Shown: positions 8,676-17,003 of the stretch, piece by piece | Numbering within the stretch: the first letter of the stretch is position 1 | Layout: each line of letters starts with the position of its first letter | Assembly: GCF_900078395.1 (NCBI RefSeq) | Contig: NZ_FKLA01000007.1 | Location: 1 to 64,000, forward strand | DNA length: 64,000 bases | Source of the DNA: Anaerotruncus rubiinfantis | Lineage (GTDB): Bacteria; Bacillota; Clostridia; Oscillospirales; Ruminococcaceae | Direction: 5' to 3' | The notes under the pieces: model-generated | Database searches by the model: none | Told to the model about the DNA's origin: nothing | Seen by the model: the letters and a program-made list of their open reading frames with translations, nothing else | Made by a program: the position numbers and the translations under genes

Positions 8676-9107
8676 ATGCCAAATGAAAACAGAGTTTTAA
8701 CTGGTACAAGTGGAAATGTCTGGCTGAATGGAAAACGGCTCGCACTGATAAAAAAAATCGAACTAAAATTGACAGGATCGTTTGAAGATGTCGGCTTTTG
8801 CGGTGATCCAGCAACATACAGCATCTTTACCGGGTATTCAGGTGATGGCTCCATTACGCTGCAAAAGGTGGACAGCATGGTCCTATCCCTGTTGTCTGAT
8901 GCGTATTCAAGCGGCGTGATGCCGGATATCAAAATTATTACCAAACTGACTGATCGGGCAACAGGACAGTCAGAGCGTTCATCTGTAGAAAATGTGGTGT
9001 TTACCGAATTTCACCTTGCAAATTTTGAACAGAAAGCGCTTGTGGAGGAAGAGATACCGCTTAAATTCGCGAAGTACCGTATCCTTGAAAAGATTGCGGA
9101 GGAATAA
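8676..9107 (+). CDS. phage tail tube protein (XkdM-like)
   Basis: ATG after a taaggagggg ribosome binding site; 143 residues. The opening with GTSGNVWLNGKRLA, the central GYSGDGSITLQKVDS motif, and the ending with LANFEQKALVEEEIPLKFAKY are characteristic of XkdM/DUF2001 tube subunits, which stack as hexamers inside the sheath. Position directly after the sheath gene is the rule in contractile phages. Confidence 0.9.
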   Translation: MPNENRVLTGTSGNVWLNGKRLALIKKIELKLTGSFEDVGFCGDPATYSIFTGYSGDGSITLQKVDSMVLSLLSDAYSSGVMPDIKIITKLTDRATGQSERSSVENVVFTEFHLANFEQKALVEEEIPLKFAKYRILEKIAEE

Positions 9108-9110
9108 AAG

Positions 9111-9506
9111 ATGGCAAGGGAAGATGTAAAACGAGCCACAATAAAGGATCTGATTGCCCGCAAGACGCAGCGTGAAGCCGATAAATTTAAAACAGTTGAT
9201 GTGTTCGTGCCCTCAATGAATGCGACGCTTGTTTTCAAGAAGCCAAGCGACGTTCTCCTCATGGATACAATTGACGAAATGGGCGATGGTACAAGCACAC
9301 GGCAGCAGATGGATGCCATGAAAAAGCTGATTTATCAGACCTGCGATCTGCTGCAAAGTCCTGAACTACATAAAGGGCTTGACATTACAGACCCTTTTGA
9401 CGCGGTCGACGCAATTTTCGATCTCGCGGATATCGGATCAATTTCCGAGCAGATTGCGGAGCTGTTTGGCATGAATGGCGTTGAGGACAAGGTAAAAAAC
9501 TTGTAG
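9111..9506 (+). CDS. tail assembly chaperone, short form (XkdN-like, G protein)
   Basis: 131 residues from ATG 9111, three bases after the tube gene. Helical and acidic, with FKKPSDVLLMDTIDEMGDG in the middle, as in XkdN-type chaperones that coat the tape measure during tail assembly. The frame stops at 9504-9506, only two codons after a slippery heptamer. A second reading frame continues in the -1 frame for another 59 codons, so this is the shorter of two products, as for lambda gpG/gpGT. Confidence 0.85.
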   Translation: MAREDVKRATIKDLIARKTQREADKFKTVDVFVPSMNATLVFKKPSDVLLMDTIDEMGDGTSTRQQMDAMKKLIYQTCDLLQSPELHKGLDITDPFDAVDAIFDLADIGSISEQIAELFGMNGVEDKVKNL

Positions 9507-9679
9507 CGCGCGACCCGGAGTTGAATTTGATGGCTTTTTATGTAGTTCGGGGCTGGAGATTAAAGGATCTTGCAGCTCTGGACAGTTCCGAAAAAGTATT
9601 TCTGGGATGCGCGCGCGACCTCTATTACAAGGAAATAGGAGAAATCATAACAGGACTGTTTGGCAAAAAGGGGGCGTAA
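9111..9679 (+). CDS. tail assembly chaperone, -1 frameshift fusion (GT-type)
   Basis: Reading 9111-9500 in frame, slipping back one base at A-AAA-AAC (9494-9500), and continuing from 9500 gives a protein of about 189 residues. The added part begins LVARDPELNLMAFYVV and contains WRLKDLAALDSSEKVFLGCA, a pattern typical of the T extension of Firmicutes tail chaperones. It does not look like random sequence. The T part could also be made alone from ATG 9530 (49 residues), but there is no clear ribosome binding site. The extension should bind tail-tube subunits while the shared part binds the tape measure. Confidence 0.8.
9494..9500 (+). promoter_or_regulatory. -1 ribosomal frameshift slippery site
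   Basis: The heptamer AAAAAAC is phased as A AAA AAC relative to the 9111 reading frame, exactly the X XXY YYZ form. The zero-frame stop follows two codons later and the -1 frame is open through 9679. I did not identify a stimulatory hairpin with confidence; the GC-rich stretch gcgcgcgacccgg just downstream could help. Confidence 0.8.
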
Positions 9680-9682
9680 CGC

Positions 9683-11647
9683 TTGGCGAAAACGATCAGT
9701 ACCATTTTGAATCTGAAAAACAATATGAGCCAAGGATTGCTCAAGGTCAATAAAGACCTGAAGGGTATGTCGAAGGAAGCAAAGGCAGCGACCTTGCAGG
9801 TTAAGCATATGGCTGACAATTTTCAGAAAAAGATAAATGGTATGGTGTCCAGCGCAAGTAAACTCATTAAGGCGGGCGCTGGGATTGCGGGAGCGTTCGC
9901 CCTCAAGACCGGACTTTCCGAAGCAATGGATCTGGAAGGATTCAGGACACAGCTAGAAACCGCTACAAAGGACACAAGGCGGGCCGCAGAGGTTATGAAA
10001 TATGCTATTGACCTTGCAAACAAAACGCCGTTTGAGGGTGGAGAGCTTGTTTCTGCGGCGAGTTCGTTGGAAATGTTTGGTTTGAAATCCGAACGTTGGC
10101 TTCCGGTACTTGGAGACGCCGCAGCAGGCGTCAATCGGAGCATGGCAGATATCCAGAGCGGATTTATCAAAGCCGCGACAACCGGCGACTTCGCCTCATT
10201 GCGGGATACTCTGGGCGTTACAAAGGAAATGGTCGATGAATACGCAAAGGCAAACCTTGGGGGCAGTTTTCTAAACAGCAAGGGGCAGATTACCGACGCG
10301 GCAAAACTTCAAGATGCACTTGAGGCACTGCTTAACGACCGCTATGCCGGAGGCATGGAAAAACTCGCCAAGACTACGCGCGGGGTATGGAGCACAATTA
10401 CCGGCGTTACAAAGAATTCCCTTGCGCGGATTGTAGGAATGCAGAATGATGGCACAGTTAAATCCGGGTCTTTGCTTGACTATATTCGTGAAAAGGCGAC
10501 CGTTTTCGCAGACCTTTTGCAGAAATGGCAGAATGATGGGACCCTTGACAAAATCGCCAACGGTGCGGCAGCGGGATTCCAAAAGGTCGTGGAATCGCTT
10601 TCCAAGGTGGCAAAATTCGCGGCTGAAAACAAAGATACGATTCTGGGGATTGTGGCGGCATTCGGCGGATTTATGGCCGGGTCGAAAATCGCTGCCGGTA
10701 TCAAGTCAATTGTCAGCGGGTTCAACACCTTGAAAAATATTCTTTTCGTCACATCAAAAGGCGCACTTGCATTTTCTCCCGCCGGATGGATCATTCTTGG
10801 GATTACGGCGCTTGTCACAGTGTTTGTCACGGCATACCGTAAAAGTGAAACCTTCCGCGATAAGGTGAATGCACTGTGGGCAAAGTTTAAGGAATTCGCG
10901 GCGGGCCTAAAGGCGCAGGTTGTGCCGAAGCTGAAGGAGCTGTACGGGTGGTTTCAACAACACATTCTTCCGGTTGTGGGTAACTTTATCAATCTGATAA
11001 AAACTGCATGGACAGCGTTGCAACCGTTCGTCGCATGGTTGGCCGAAAAGCTGGGTCCGGTATTTGAAAGAATTTTTGGAAGAATGAAAACCTATGCGTC
11101 TGACTTCTTCAGCGGCATGAAAACGTACATCGAAGGTATGATGTCCATGTTTAATGGACTTATCACTTTCTTAACCGGCGTATTTGAAGGGGATTGGACA
11201 AAAGCCTGGGAAGGGATCAAGGAGATCTTTTCCGGTGCGTGGACAGCACTGGGGGGCATGGTAAAAGCCCCTATCAATCTGATTATAGATGGTCTAAATT
11301 ATCTGATTAGGGGCTTCAACGAGTTCGCAAACTTTAAAATGCCGGAATGGGTCCCGGAGGGACTTGGTGGCGGAAAAACAGTAGGCCTTGCAATCCCAGA
11401 GATCCCGCATTTCGCACTCGGCACACAGTTCTTCGGAGGAGGACTTGCCAAAATCAATGAGCGCGGCGGCGAGATTGTAAATCTGCCGAACGGTTCAAAA
11501 GTGATACCTGCCGACAAATCTCGCGTAGGTGGTAACGTGACGGTCAATGTGACGATCCAGGGGAACCTTATCGGAAATCGAGAGTATGCCGATTATCTAG
11601 GTGGCGTGATTATGCGGAAAGTTCAAACCGCACTCATCAACAGCTAG
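9683..11647 (+). CDS. tape measure protein
   Basis: TTG start following an aaaaaggggg ribosome binding site; 654 residues. The N-terminal third is helical and contains the conserved tape-measure region (AMDLEGFRTQLETATKDTRRA, then NKTPFEGGELVSAASSLEMFG). The middle has two hydrophobic stretches (about residues 320-380, GFMAGSKIAAGI and AGWIILGITALVTVFV) that may form the membrane channel during injection. The C terminus is Gly-rich and ordered. By the usual rule of about 1.5 angstrom per residue the tail would be near 100 nm. It lies in the standard position after the frameshifted chaperone. Confidence 0.92.
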   Translation: MAKTISTILNLKNNMSQGLLKVNKDLKGMSKEAKAATLQVKHMADNFQKKINGMVSSASKLIKAGAGIAGAFALKTGLSEAMDLEGFRTQLETATKDTRRAAEVMKYAIDLANKTPFEGGELVSAASSLEMFGLKSERWLPVLGDAAAGVNRSMADIQSGFIKAATTGDFASLRDTLGVTKEMVDEYAKANLGGSFLNSKGQITDAAKLQDALEALLNDRYAGGMEKLAKTTRGVWSTITGVTKNSLARIVGMQNDGTVKSGSLLDYIREKATVFADLLQKWQNDGTLDKIANGAAAGFQKVVESLSKVAKFAAENKDTILGIVAAFGGFMAGSKIAAGIKSIVSGFNTLKNILFVTSKGALAFSPAGWIILGITALVTVFVTAYRKSETFRDKVNALWAKFKEFAAGLKAQVVPKLKELYGWFQQHILPVVGNFINLIKTAWTALQPFVAWLAEKLGPVFERIFGRMKTYASDFFSGMKTYIEGMMSMFNGLITFLTGVFEGDWTKAWEGIKEIFSGAWTALGGMVKAPINLIIDGLNYLIRGFNEFANFKMPEWVPEGLGGGKTVGLAIPEIPHFALGTQFFGGGLAKINERGGEIVNLPNGSKVIPADKSRVGGNVTVNVTIQGNLIGNREYADYLGGVIMRKVQTALINS

Positions 11648-11658
11648 GAGGTGATTGT

Positions 11659-12054
11659 GTGGCTGATATCTATTTAAGCTCTGGTGGCCGGATGTATCGA
11701 CTTCCTTTCATCCCTGCCGAAATGCCGGAAGTATCAGTTTCCGCACGCAATGAAGAATTTCCAACCTATCAAAGCGGTGTTTACAATATTATGGGCGGCG
11801 CTGGGTTGCGTGAGATATCGCTTGAAGGAGTTCTGCCAGGGCGATCCTATGACTTTGCAAAAAGCAGTGTGCGCGGAAAAGAAATTATCAATATGCTGGA
11901 TGTGGCCATGCGCAGAAAACGAACGGTGCGGCTTGTTATAAGCGGAAGGAATACGATCAATCTTTTGGCGTCCGTTGAAAGCTTGGCTTACCATGAAAAC
12001 CAGACGGGAAACATCGTATACAGCGTAACCTTCAAGGAGTACCGCAATGTTTAA
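11659..12054 (+). CDS. phage tail/baseplate protein (XkdP-like position)
   Basis: GTG start with a strong aggaggtga ribosome binding site; 131 residues. The sequence is beta-rich with FIPAEMPEVSVSARNEEFPTY near the start and SLEGVLPGRSYDFAKS in the middle. It occupies the XkdP slot between tape measure and the XkdQ-like hub gene, but is much shorter than Bacillus XkdP and lacks its LysM domain. It is likely a hub or tube-tip adaptor. It overlaps the next gene by eight bases. Confidence 0.7.
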   Translation: MADIYLSSGGRMYRLPFIPAEMPEVSVSARNEEFPTYQSGVYNIMGGAGLREISLEGVLPGRSYDFAKSSVRGKEIINMLDVAMRRKRTVRLVISGRNTINLLASVESLAYHENQTGNIVYSVTFKEYRNV

Positions 12055-12943
12055 ACTTACGGCGAACGGCAGGAGCATCACCGACAAATCAAATAACATT
12101 TCATGGGGAACAGACGCCGCAACGCTGGGCGCGCAAATCACCTTTGACAGTCTGTATAACATTCCAGAGGGGACGGTAATAAGCACCTTCTTTGATGGAA
12201 AAGAGGATATCCGAGCAATCGTATGTGAAAAAACGGCGAACAAATACACATTCAGCTATGTGGCGTTCGACTATGCCCATCTTCTGAAAAATGAAGTGAC
12301 AAAACAATTCAATCAAATGCCCGCAAACGCCGCCATTACTTCCATTTTAGGCGAATACGGTGTGAAATGCTCCTGCTGTTCTATCCCGACCCTCATTACA
12401 CAGATTTACAAGGACAGCTTGAATTCAATCCTGGACGATATTCTCAGCCAGGGAGAAGCGGATCAGGGGGTTCAATACGTGCGGGAAATGCAGGCAGATA
12501 AATTAGTAGTTGACCGCCTGACGAATAAAAAAATTTCACCAGTTCTGCTGGTCGGAGAAAGTCTCTCCATTGTAAGCAGCATCAAAGAACTTGTGAACCG
12601 TGTGATTGTGGTCAGTGGCGGAGAAGAAAACACGGCGGTTCAATCGGTTGCGGAGGATGCCACCAGTATTGCCAAATATGGGTTGCATCAGATTATCGAG
12701 AATGTGGATGACAAGGATGTGGCGCGAGCCGCTTCCATTGCAAAGAACAGACTATCCGAAGGAAACCGTGTCGTACATACTTGTACCGTTCCGGTTTTGG
12801 CCCTTGCGGGCGGTATGCAGGTAAAGGCAAACCGAATGGTCCAAATAAAAGCGGGACCTCTAAACGGATGGTATCGGATCAGGTCGGCGGAGCATTCTCT
12901 TGTGGATGGGAAACACCAAATATCAATCGGATTGGAGTGGTAG
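12047..12943 (+). CDS. baseplate hub protein (XkdQ/YqbQ family)
   Basis: 298 residues. The family pattern is present: an N-terminal strand-rich part with GAQITFDSLY, the KDSLNSILDDILSQG segment (residues about 125-140), and a C-terminal part ending with KAGPLNGWYRIRSAEHSLVDG and a final GLEW motif typical of gp27-like hub proteins that form the cylinder at the end of the tube. It overlaps the preceding gene and is followed two bases later by the DUF2577 gene. Confidence 0.82.
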   Translation: MFKLTANGRSITDKSNNISWGTDAATLGAQITFDSLYNIPEGTVISTFFDGKEDIRAIVCEKTANKYTFSYVAFDYAHLLKNEVTKQFNQMPANAAITSILGEYGVKCSCCSIPTLITQIYKDSLNSILDDILSQGEADQGVQYVREMQADKLVVDRLTNKKISPVLLVGESLSIVSSIKELVNRVIVVSGGEENTAVQSVAEDATSIAKYGLHQIIENVDDKDVARAASIAKNRLSEGNRVVHTCTVPVLALAGGMQVKANRMVQIKAGPLNGWYRIRSAEHSLVDGKHQISIGLEW

Positions 12944-12945
12944 CT

Positions 12946-13320
12946 GTGGGATGGGCCGACGAAATGGCAGCGCAGTTTCGTCAAAGAGACAACAAGGCAG
13001 AGATTCGGCCGCAGATTGGCGAAGTGATATCGCATTCCCCATTGCGCATTGCGCTTTTGGCTGATGCGGTTATTTTGGAACCATCGCAACTTTATGTCTG
13101 CTCTGCCCTTGCGGAAGGGCAGAAGCGAACCGCGCAGATAGAGATTGTGCCAGCACACGCGGCGCTCCAAACCATAGACGAAAACGGGAGTGTTACCGGG
13201 CAGGGAAGTATAACCTTTACGCAGCCATTAAAGTCGGGTGATCTGGTAGCCTGTATTCCGACCGCTGTCACGCCGGGAAAAGCACAGAAATTTATTGTGA
13301 TTGATCGGGTGGTGCAATGA
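12946..13320 (+). CDS. DUF2577 baseplate protein (XkdR-like)
   Basis: GTG at 12946 with ggagtgg eight bases upstream gives 124 residues starting MGWADEMAAQF; longer in-frame starts fall inside the hub gene. The segment GEVISHSPLRIALLADAVILEP is the typical OB-fold opening of DUF2577 (gpV/XkdR-like), and the C-terminal part has KSGDLVACIPTAVTPGKAQKF. In PBSX-type phages this protein links hub and spike. It overlaps the next gene by four bases. Confidence 0.82.
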   Translation: MGWADEMAAQFRQRDNKAEIRPQIGEVISHSPLRIALLADAVILEPSQLYVCSALAEGQKRTAQIEIVPAHAALQTIDENGSVTGQGSITFTQPLKSGDLVACIPTAVTPGKAQKFIVIDRVVQ

Positions 13321-13760
13321 TATTTCCGGAGTATGAAGTAAAAATCAGCGACGACGTTTTGACGGAGCGTCGAGAGCGCGGAAAGACGCTGGACTTTGAT
13401 TTTGTATCGGGTGATTTCGTCCTGAAGGACGGGAGGATCATCCAATTGGCTGGTGCGGATGCTGTAAAAATCCGCATTGAAAAGTGCCTGCGAACGATCT
13501 TGAATAAGTACGAGATCTACAGGCAGGATTCGGAGCCTTACGGAGTGAATACCTTCGATTTAACGAACCGGCAATATCCGTTTGCTTTTCTTTGCGCTGA
13601 GGTGGAACGCGAAGTGACCGAAGCGCTTTTGCGGGATTCTGAGATTCTTGCCGTGAGCGAATTTACTTTTAAGCGGGACGGGAGAACCTTGGAGACGTCC
13701 TTCGCTGTGGAAAGCATATATGGCGAACAGGAGGTTCAATACCAATGGCTGACAGTGTAG
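13317..13760 (+). CDS. DUF2634 baseplate wedge protein (XkdS-like)
   Basis: 147 residues, the usual XkdS/gp25-like size. It carries FDFVSGDFVLKDGRI near the start and IEKCLRTILNKYEIYRQDSEPYG in the middle, where gp25-like proteins place their short helical core with an essential acidic pair. It forms part of the baseplate wedge that triggers sheath contraction. It overlaps the neighbouring genes on both sides. Confidence 0.85.
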   Translation: MIFPEYEVKISDDVLTERRERGKTLDFDFVSGDFVLKDGRIIQLAGADAVKIRIEKCLRTILNKYEIYRQDSEPYGVNTFDLTNRQYPFAFLCAEVEREVTEALLRDSEILAVSEFTFKRDGRTLETSFAVESIYGEQEVQYQWLTV

Positions 13761-14788
13761 CAACGATTCATGAAAGGATGCTGGGAAACATTGACGACGA
13801 ATTCGACAAAAATAAGGGCGAGTTCGTATATGACCTTACAATGCCAACAGCGATAGAAACGGCAAGATTGGATGAAAAGTCAGATTATATGTTGGATCAG
13901 GGGTTCGTGGATACCGCCACAGGAGATAACTTAGACCGAAAATGCGCCGAGAAAAATGTCATCCGCAGACAGGCGACCTATGCAAGCGGGGTGGTGACCA
14001 TTGCTGGTGTTGCGGGGGCAGCGATCACCGCAGGCGAATTGGTAGCGAGCGATACCGTGAGCTTTGCCTTTACACGCGACGCATCACTTCCTGCATCCGG
14101 CCAGATTGATATAGAAGTGATATGCCAAACCGCCGGCGCGGCCGGTAATGTTCCGGCGGGCGCGATTAAAAGCTTTCCGAAAACACTTGAAGGATTGAGA
14201 ACAGTTACAAATGCAAAACCATTTATCAACGGATACGATCAGGAAAGCGATGACAGCCTTCGGGAACGGTATTACATCAAAGCCCGCACGCCTGCGACAT
14301 CGGGAAATAAGTGGCATTATCTCGGATGGGCGAAGGAAGTTACCGGAGTTGGAGACGCAAGGGTTTTTCCGCTTGACAATGGTCCAGGAACGGTCACGGT
14401 TATAATTATAGACGCCAACATGCGTGGAGCCGATGATGCGTTGATCGCGTCCACGCTGGCGCACATTGAAGAAGTACGGCCAATCGGGGCCGCCGTTACG
14501 GTCAGGAGTGCGGAGGAGCTACCGGTAAACGTATCTCTTACCCTGCAAATAGACAGTGAAAATTATACGATGGAGACAGTACATGAAAACATCAAAAATT
14601 CGCTGATTGAATACCTAAAGGATATCGCTTTTCAAGAAACCTATGTAAGCTATGCCAAGATCGGAAACACAGTTCTTAACTGCGCTGGTGTGCTTGATTA
14701 TAACAATTTGACACTTAACGGCGGAACTGCAAATATTCCGATTGAAGATACGCAGGCCGCAGTTCTTGGAGGTGTGATCTTTGGATGA
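13745..14788 (+). CDS. baseplate J-like protein (XkdT/gp47 family)
   Basis: 347 residues. Family hallmarks: DLTMPTAIETARLDEKSDYML near the N terminus, the GDNLDRKCAEKNVIRRQA segment, an internal strand-rich region where baseplate J proteins have GTVIPAGT-like motifs (here GAAITAGELVASDTVSFAF), and AGNVPAGAIKSFPKTLEG. It is a core wedge component to which fibres attach. It overlaps genes on either side, indicating one polycistronic unit. Confidence 0.92.
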   Translation: MADSVATIHERMLGNIDDEFDKNKGEFVYDLTMPTAIETARLDEKSDYMLDQGFVDTATGDNLDRKCAEKNVIRRQATYASGVVTIAGVAGAAITAGELVASDTVSFAFTRDASLPASGQIDIEVICQTAGAAGNVPAGAIKSFPKTLEGLRTVTNAKPFINGYDQESDDSLRERYYIKARTPATSGNKWHYLGWAKEVTGVGDARVFPLDNGPGTVTVIIIDANMRGADDALIASTLAHIEEVRPIGAAVTVRSAEELPVNVSLTLQIDSENYTMETVHENIKNSLIEYLKDIAFQETYVSYAKIGNTVLNCAGVLDYNNLTLNGGTANIPIEDTQAAVLGGVIFG

Positions 14789-15326
14789 TCGAACACTTAC
14801 CGAAAAAATGCCCGTCTATTATCAAACCTCAAAATTGACGGCGGCGATCAATGGCGCAAATGCGGATGAGTTAAACCGAATTGAAAAACGCTTTGACGAT
14901 GTTCTGGATCAATTCTTTGTGAACACGGCGGATTTTTCACTCTCCAGATGGGAAGAAGAACTCGGGCTGGAAGTCAACGAAAACTACGATATTGAATACC
15001 GACGCAGCCGTATTATTTCAAAACTGCGCGGGACTGGGACCGTAACGGTTAAATTGGTAAAGAGTGTGGCCGAAAGCTTTTCAAATGCTGAGTGCGAGAT
15101 CATCGAGCATCCTGCGGAATATCGCTTTACTGTCAAATTCGTCGGGATGATAGGCATACCGCCCAACATGGAGGATCTTCGCGCGGCTTTGGAGGATTGC
15201 AAGCCTGCACATTTAAACTTTGATTTTGAGTATACCTATAATACTCATTCGGATCTGTCACGTTTTACACATAGCGAGTTGTCGGTGTGGACGCATTTGG
15301 AACTGAGGGAGGGAAATCTGTCTTGA
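14781..15326 (+). CDS. baseplate wedge protein (XkdU/YmfQ-like, DUF2313)
   Basis: TTG start overlapping the previous stop region; 181 residues. The pattern MPVYYQTSKLTAAINGANADELNRIEKR, with the DVLDQFFVNTADFSLSRWEEELGL segment and then YRRSRIISKLRGTGTVTVKLV, is typical of the YmfQ/DUF2313 family. These proteins bridge the wedge and the tail fibres. The C terminus ends in a strand with FDFEYTYNTH followed by a Ser/Thr-rich tail. It is translationally coupled to the fibre gene that follows. Confidence 0.85.
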   Translation: MDDRTLTEKMPVYYQTSKLTAAINGANADELNRIEKRFDDVLDQFFVNTADFSLSRWEEELGLEVNENYDIEYRRSRIISKLRGTGTVTVKLVKSVAESFSNAECEIIEHPAEYRFTVKFVGMIGIPPNMEDLRAALEDCKPAHLNFDFEYTYNTHSDLSRFTHSELSVWTHLELREGNLS

Positions 15327-15946
15327 CCGAAACCACAAACTATAAGCTGAAAAAACCGGCACCAAATGAAAATTATGATGTAGAAGATTTCAACGGGAAT
15401 GCCGATATCATTGATTCCAAACTGAAAGAGCATGCGGATGGGAAAGCAGCGTTAGAATCCGCGCTGGCAGGCCACACACAGAGAATCACACAAAATGAAA
15501 CGGATATTACCGATCTGGAAACGAGCAAAGCCGACAAAATCCTAACTGGTTACACAAAACCATCAACGGGCGGAGCGCTCACGCCAACGGATACAGTCAA
15601 TGAGGCGTTGGGAAAGCTGGAGGCGAACCTGGATGCGGCAGAGGCAGCAATTGCGGGCAAGGCCGATCCATCCGACCTCATCACCGTAACCCTCCCCGTG
15701 GCCTCATGGGTCAAGGACAGCACCCGCGAGATGTGGACGCAGGCGGTAACGCATAGCTCCATTGTGGACGATGTGCGCATTGGGATCAGCGTGGACGACG
15801 ACACACAGCTTGCCCTTATGGACGCGGGCGTAACCTTACGGATTGACAATAACAATGGCACAGCTACGGCAAAAGCATTTGGAGCGATCCCAGAGAGTAA
15901 CATCACGGTGCAGCTGACCTTAACGCCGGTGGAGGTGGTAGCGTGA
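15323..15946 (+). CDS. tail fibre N-terminal/adaptor protein
   Basis: TTG at 15323 with gagggaggga upstream and overlapping the previous stop; 207 residues. It opens with TETTNYKLKKPAPNENYDVEDFN, the standard baseplate-binding opening of Firmicutes fibre proteins. A helical shaft segment (residues 35-80, regular Leu/Ala repeats) follows, and the C-terminal half is a beta-rich domain with SWVKDSTREMWTQAV. It probably anchors the receptor-binding proteins encoded next. Confidence 0.72.
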   Translation: MTETTNYKLKKPAPNENYDVEDFNGNADIIDSKLKEHADGKAALESALAGHTQRITQNETDITDLETSKADKILTGYTKPSTGGALTPTDTVNEALGKLEANLDAAEAAIAGKADPSDLITVTLPVASWVKDSTREMWTQAVTHSSIVDDVRIGISVDDDTQLALMDAGVTLRIDNNNGTATAKAFGAIPESNITVQLTLTPVEVVA

Positions 15947-16992
15947 TCTACGGCGAGGAGCTAGGCGGGGGCGGGATCAGTACAAAGACAATCCCACCGC
16001 AGGGGCTTAACCTGACGCTCAAGGGCGGCAACGGCAAGATCGACTGCACCTTTACCGGGATCGCCTCGCAGTGGCTATATCTCGGGCAGTATTACCGGCT
16101 CATTGCAAAGCCCGGCAGTGCGCCATCCTCCCCAATGGACGGGGTACAGATTAAGGACGTGCAGGTCGGGGCAATCGGGGATGCGGTTATCTCCGCGAGC
16201 ATCGAGGGGCTTACCAATGGGGTGCAGTATTATGTGCGGCTCTATGTCCGGGGGGATAATGGATGGCAGACCAGCGTGGACGCGGTGGGGACGGCTACGC
16301 CGGTGGCGGGGATAGCGATTAGCACCTTGGCGGTGGGGTCAGAGGTCAAGCTAAATCTCGGTGGCGTGCCATATAATCATTTGGTTGTGCATCAGGGAAA
16401 TCCAGATACGGTCAAATACGATGCGAGCTGTAACGGTTCGTGGTGCATGATCAAAAATATTTATGAAAAAAGAGCATGGGGAACGCTCAGCACCACCAGC
16501 TATGCAAACAGTACGATCCATGAATATCTTGATGGTACCTATTTGGGGCTGTTTGATAGTGGGATTCAGAACGCTATAAAACAGGTTAAAATTCCATATT
16601 TAACAAGTCTTTCTTCGACATCGGTTTATTCAGGGGAAAACGGATTATCTACAAAGGTTTTTTTGCCAGCTGCATCTGAGCTGGGATATGTAAATGTTGA
16701 TAGCTGGGTTATAGCTTCGGACGGGAAGAAGCTAGACTATTTTATCTTAGGGCGTGATGATGCTGCTAACAAAAAAAGAATTGCCTATTATGACGGGATA
16801 GCAAGCCTTTGGTGGTCGAGAAGCTCAAATGCGAGCAATTCAAAAATATTTGATCCAAGCGCAAGTGGCGGTTACGGAAACTCGAGCAGGGATGGAAAAC
16901 TTGGAATAAGACCTATCATAATATTCCCCTCCGATCTCTTACTCGCCCCCGAACCTAACCCCGACGGCTCTTACAGCCCGCTCGCAGCTTAG
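15943..16992 (+). CDS. DUF6273 tail-fibre/receptor-binding protein, copy 1
   Basis: GTG start overlapping the adaptor stop; 349 residues. Residues about 17-120 resemble a fibronectin III-like beta sandwich (NLTLKGGNGKIDCTF to TNGVQYYVRLYVRGDNGWQ). The rest is a DUF6273 domain with a first part NSTIHEYLDGTYLGLFD and a distal part ending ASLWWSRSSNAS and LGIRPIIIFPSDLLL. DUF6273 occurs at tips of phage fibres and on cell-surface proteins of gut Firmicutes and is thought to bind ligands. A paralogue follows immediately. Confidence 0.75.
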   Translation: MIYGEELGGGGISTKTIPPQGLNLTLKGGNGKIDCTFTGIASQWLYLGQYYRLIAKPGSAPSSPMDGVQIKDVQVGAIGDAVISASIEGLTNGVQYYVRLYVRGDNGWQTSVDAVGTATPVAGIAISTLAVGSEVKLNLGGVPYNHLVVHQGNPDTVKYDASCNGSWCMIKNIYEKRAWGTLSTTSYANSTIHEYLDGTYLGLFDSGIQNAIKQVKIPYLTSLSSTSVYSGENGLSTKVFLPAASELGYVNVDSWVIASDGKKLDYFILGRDDAANKKRIAYYDGIASLWWSRSSNASNSKIFDPSASGGYGNSSRDGKLGIRPIIIFPSDLLLAPEPNPDGSYSPLAA

Positions 16993-17003
16993 GAGGTGAT
17001 CTC

